Assembly (NCBI RefSeq): GCF_900166635.1
Contig: NZ_LT800497.1
Span: 782,303 to 846,302 of the forward strand
Reading direction: 5' to 3'
Source of the DNA: Oceanobacillus timonensis
GTDB taxonomy: Bacteria > Bacillota > Bacilli > Bacillales > Amphibacillaceae
Length of the DNA: 64,000 nucleotides
Shown here piece after piece: positions 62,238 through 64,000 of the stretch. The notes under the pieces were generated by a model. It saw nothing but the letters and a program-made list of their open reading frames with translations, was not told the origin of the DNA and made no database searches. The translations under genes were made by a program, and so were the position numbers. Within the stretch, counting starts at the first letter, position 1, and each line of letters begins with the position of its first letter.

Positions 62238-63536
62238 ATGATAACGCTATCAACGGAGGATTTACAAAATAAACGGAACAAGTATGTACCGCGTGGTGTA
62301 AGTAACGGCAATTTATTCATCGCTGATCATGCGTCCAGTGCAACGATTACTGATTTAGATTATAATGATTGGATTGATTTTGCTGGGGCGATTGGTGTTT
62401 TGAATGTTGGTCACAGTCATCCCAAAGTGACGGAAGCAGTTCAGAAGCAAGTGGAAAAGTTTTTGCATCCTGGATTTAATGTGATGATGTATGAGGGATA
62501 TATTAATTTGGCTGAAAAGCTATGCCGGATAACGCCAGGTCATTTTGAAAAGCAAACGATTTTATTAAATTCTGGAGCAGAAGCAGTGGAGAATGCAATC
62601 AAAGCTTCTCGTAAATATACTGGCAGGCAAGCAGTGGTTTCTTTTGTTCGTGGTTTTCATGGTAGAACAAATATGACGATGAGCATGACTAGTAAAGTGA
62701 AACCTTATAAATTTGGATTTGGACCATTCGCTCCCGAAGTATATCAAGCGCCATTTCCATATCTTTATCATAAACCGGAGGAATTATTAGAGGAAGCTTA
62801 CCTAAATCAATCGATTGAGCAATTCAAAGAATTTTTCACAGCAACTGTAGCTCCGGAAAATGTAGCATGTGTAGTTATGGAACCTGTTCAAGGCGAGGGA
62901 GGATTTATTATTCCACCTAAAAAATTCGTGCAATTTGTAAGTGATTTCTGTAAAAAACATGGTATTGTTTTTGTAGCAGATGAGATTCAAACTGGATTTG
63001 GCCGAACGGGAAAATTATTTGGAATCGAGCATTTTGATGTTGTTCCGGATCTAATGACTGTTTCAAAATCGTTAGCAGCTGGATTGCCTTTAAGTGGCGT
63101 GGTTGGTAAAAAGGAAATATTAAATGCTGCCTCTCCGGGAGAATTAGGCGGAACCTTCGCTGGAAATCCAGTAGCATGTGCTGCTGCTTTAGCTGTTATT
63201 GATGTGATAGAGGAAGAAGAGTTAGTCGCAAAATCAGAAGTACTGGGTCAAAATATAGAAGATAAATTAACAGAATTAGCTGATAAACATGAATGTATTG
63301 GTGATATCCGTCGTTTAGGAGCTATGGTTGCTATAGAAATTGTTGAGAATCGAGTGAATAAGTTTCCAAACAAAGCAAGGACAGCTGCTATAACAAATTA
63401 TGCAAATGAAAATGGCCTCTTGTTATTATCTGCAGGCTTAAACGGAAATGTTATTCGTTTTTTGGCCCCGTTAGTCATTACAGATACGGAATTAGAAAAA
63501 GGACTATTGATATTGGAAGAAGCATTTGAATCGTAA
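62238..63536 (+). CDS. gabT: 4-aminobutyrate aminotransferase
   Basis: A 432-residue class III PLP aminotransferase transferring the amino group of GABA to 2-oxoglutarate and giving succinate semialdehyde. NSGAEAVENAIKASRKYTGR is the PLP phosphate region, RGFHGRTNMTM follows, VVMEPVQGEGGF and FVADEIQTGFGRTGK hold the Asp contacting PLP, and Lys277 in TVSKSLAAGLP is the Schiff-base lysine. AAAGGAGG lies upstream. It is followed 38 bp later by gabD and preceded by its activator. Confidence 0.93.
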   Translation: MITLSTEDLQNKRNKYVPRGVSNGNLFIADHASSATITDLDYNDWIDFAGAIGVLNVGHSHPKVTEAVQKQVEKFLHPGFNVMMYEGYINLAEKLCRITPGHFEKQTILLNSGAEAVENAIKASRKYTGRQAVVSFVRGFHGRTNMTMSMTSKVKPYKFGFGPFAPEVYQAPFPYLYHKPEELLEEAYLNQSIEQFKEFFTATVAPENVACVVMEPVQGEGGFIIPPKKFVQFVSDFCKKHGIVFVADEIQTGFGRTGKLFGIEHFDVVPDLMTVSKSLAAGLPLSGVVGKKEILNAASPGELGGTFAGNPVACAAALAVIDVIEEEELVAKSEVLGQNIEDKLTELADKHECIGDIRRLGAMVAIEIVENRVNKFPNKARTAAITNYANENGLLLLSAGLNGNVIRFLAPLVITDTELEKGLLILEEAFES

Positions 63537-63574
63537 GGAAAACAATAGTTCATTTATAAAGGAGAGGCAAAACG

Positions 63575-64000
63575 ATGACGGAATTGATTCAAGTAAAAAA
63601 TCCTGCAACAGGTGAGGTCATCCAAGAAGTTAAGATTGATACTGAAAAAGAGATTTATGAAGCTTTAAAGCGGGGGAATAATTATTTCCAAGAATGGCGA
63701 AATGTGAATGCGTATGAGCGCTCACGATTGTTAAAATCTTGGTCTCAAAAGATACATGATAATAAGGAGAAAATTGCAGAAGTGATGACACTGGAAAGTG
63801 GGAAGCCACTACAGGAATCATTGGGTGAAGTCAACTATGCTACCAGCTATATTGATTGGTATGCAGAAGAAGCAAAACGTCTATATGGACGTACTATTCC
63901 AGCTGCTTCTGAAACAAAACGAATCATTGTCAGTAAGCAGCCAGTGGGACTTGTTGCGGCGATTACACCTTGGAATTTCCCGGCAGCGATGATGACGAGA
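63575..64000 (+). CDS. gabD: Succinate-semialdehyde dehydrogenase (partial, 3' end outside window)
   Basis: The first 142 codons are present. ATG at 63575 follows AAGGAGAGG. Reads VKNPATGEVIQEV at the start, MTLESGKPLQESLGEVNYAT near residue 75 and ITPWNFPAAM at the edge, the aldehyde dehydrogenase coenzyme-binding segment. It would oxidise succinate semialdehyde from GabT to succinate. The catalytic Cys and Glu lie beyond the window. Confidence 0.9.
   Translation, partial: MTELIQVKNPATGEVIQEVKIDTEKEIYEALKRGNNYFQEWRNVNAYERSRLLKSWSQKIHDNKEKIAEVMTLESGKPLQESLGEVNYATSYIDWYAEEAKRLYGRTIPAASETKRIIVSKQPVGLVAAITPWNFPAAMMTR

Noticed and set aside
1..64000. CRISPR arrays, rRNA and tRNA genes
   Set aside because: No regular repeat-spacer pattern and no tRNA or rRNA signature was seen while reading either strand.

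Overview
The window looks like the chromosome of a low-GC Gram-positive bacterium of the family Bacillaceae. Reasons: AT-rich intergenic DNA, strong AGGAGG-type ribosome binding sites with frequent TTG and GTG starts, CcpA-type cre boxes, lipoprotein solute-binding proteins, a MtlR-type PRD regulator, a GabR-type regulator and a poly-gamma-glutamate hydrolase. A halotolerant Oceanobacillus/Virgibacillus-like genus is my guess from gene style, not a measured placement. I saw no rRNA, tRNA or CRISPR array.

Layout. (1) 1-5021: on the minus strand, a DeoR regulator, a HAD phosphatase and the start of a solute-binding lipoprotein (cut by the window edge); then a plus-strand gamma-PGA hydrolase and a minus-strand DUF981-like membrane protein. 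(2) 5521-19902: a GlpT-like organophosphate antiporter with a leader ORF and cre box, a GH29 alpha-L-fucosidase, a ROK regulator, and an eight-gene peptide operon (binding protein, two permeases, two ATPases, M81/MlrC-type peptidase, M17 aminopeptidase, CutC). (3) 20747-28258: a polyol operon encoding a mannitol-type PTS (EIICB, EIIA), a divergent MtlD-like dehydrogenase, a hexulose-phosphate synthase/isomerase pair, MtlR and a Cof-type phosphatase. (4) 28978-35296: two near-duplicate ornithine cyclodeaminase-like proteins, a GltS-like symporter, a threonine-aldolase-like enzyme and an RpiR regulator. (5) 36871-59809: a molybdenum-enzyme island. It encodes MocA, an acyl-CoA ligase, a receiver/AraC regulator, XdhC, a three-subunit molybdenum hydroxylase plus a CoxG-like protein, a second CoA ligase, a crotonase, a BenE-type transporter, then moaA, moeB, moeA, moaE, moaD, moaB, modA and modB. 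(6) 60714-64000: divergent gabR-like and gabT genes and the start of gabD.

The molybdenum island is bracketed and interrupted by decayed insertion sequences: an IS630-like remnant on the left (35500-36453), an IS3-family remnant split by an IS66-family element with an intact 8-bp target duplication in the middle (about 40270-43250), and scars of an unassigned transposase and an IS66 end on the right (60090-60545). Two cofactor genes are only fragments: the N-terminus of mobB (57477-57548) and the C-terminus of moaC (59916-60085).

The most interesting system is the island. A CoA ligase, a molybdenum hydroxylase, a crotonase-family enzyme and an aromatic-acid-type permease, with dedicated cytidylyl-molybdopterin and molybdate-supply genes, fit activation of an aromatic or heteroaromatic acid to its CoA thioester, ring hydroxylation, and further processing. 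The closest described arrangement I know is 2-furoate catabolism in Gram-negative bacteria; the substrate here is inference. Second is the polyol operon, which combines a mannitol-type PTS with a 3-hexulose-6-phosphate synthase/isomerase pair.
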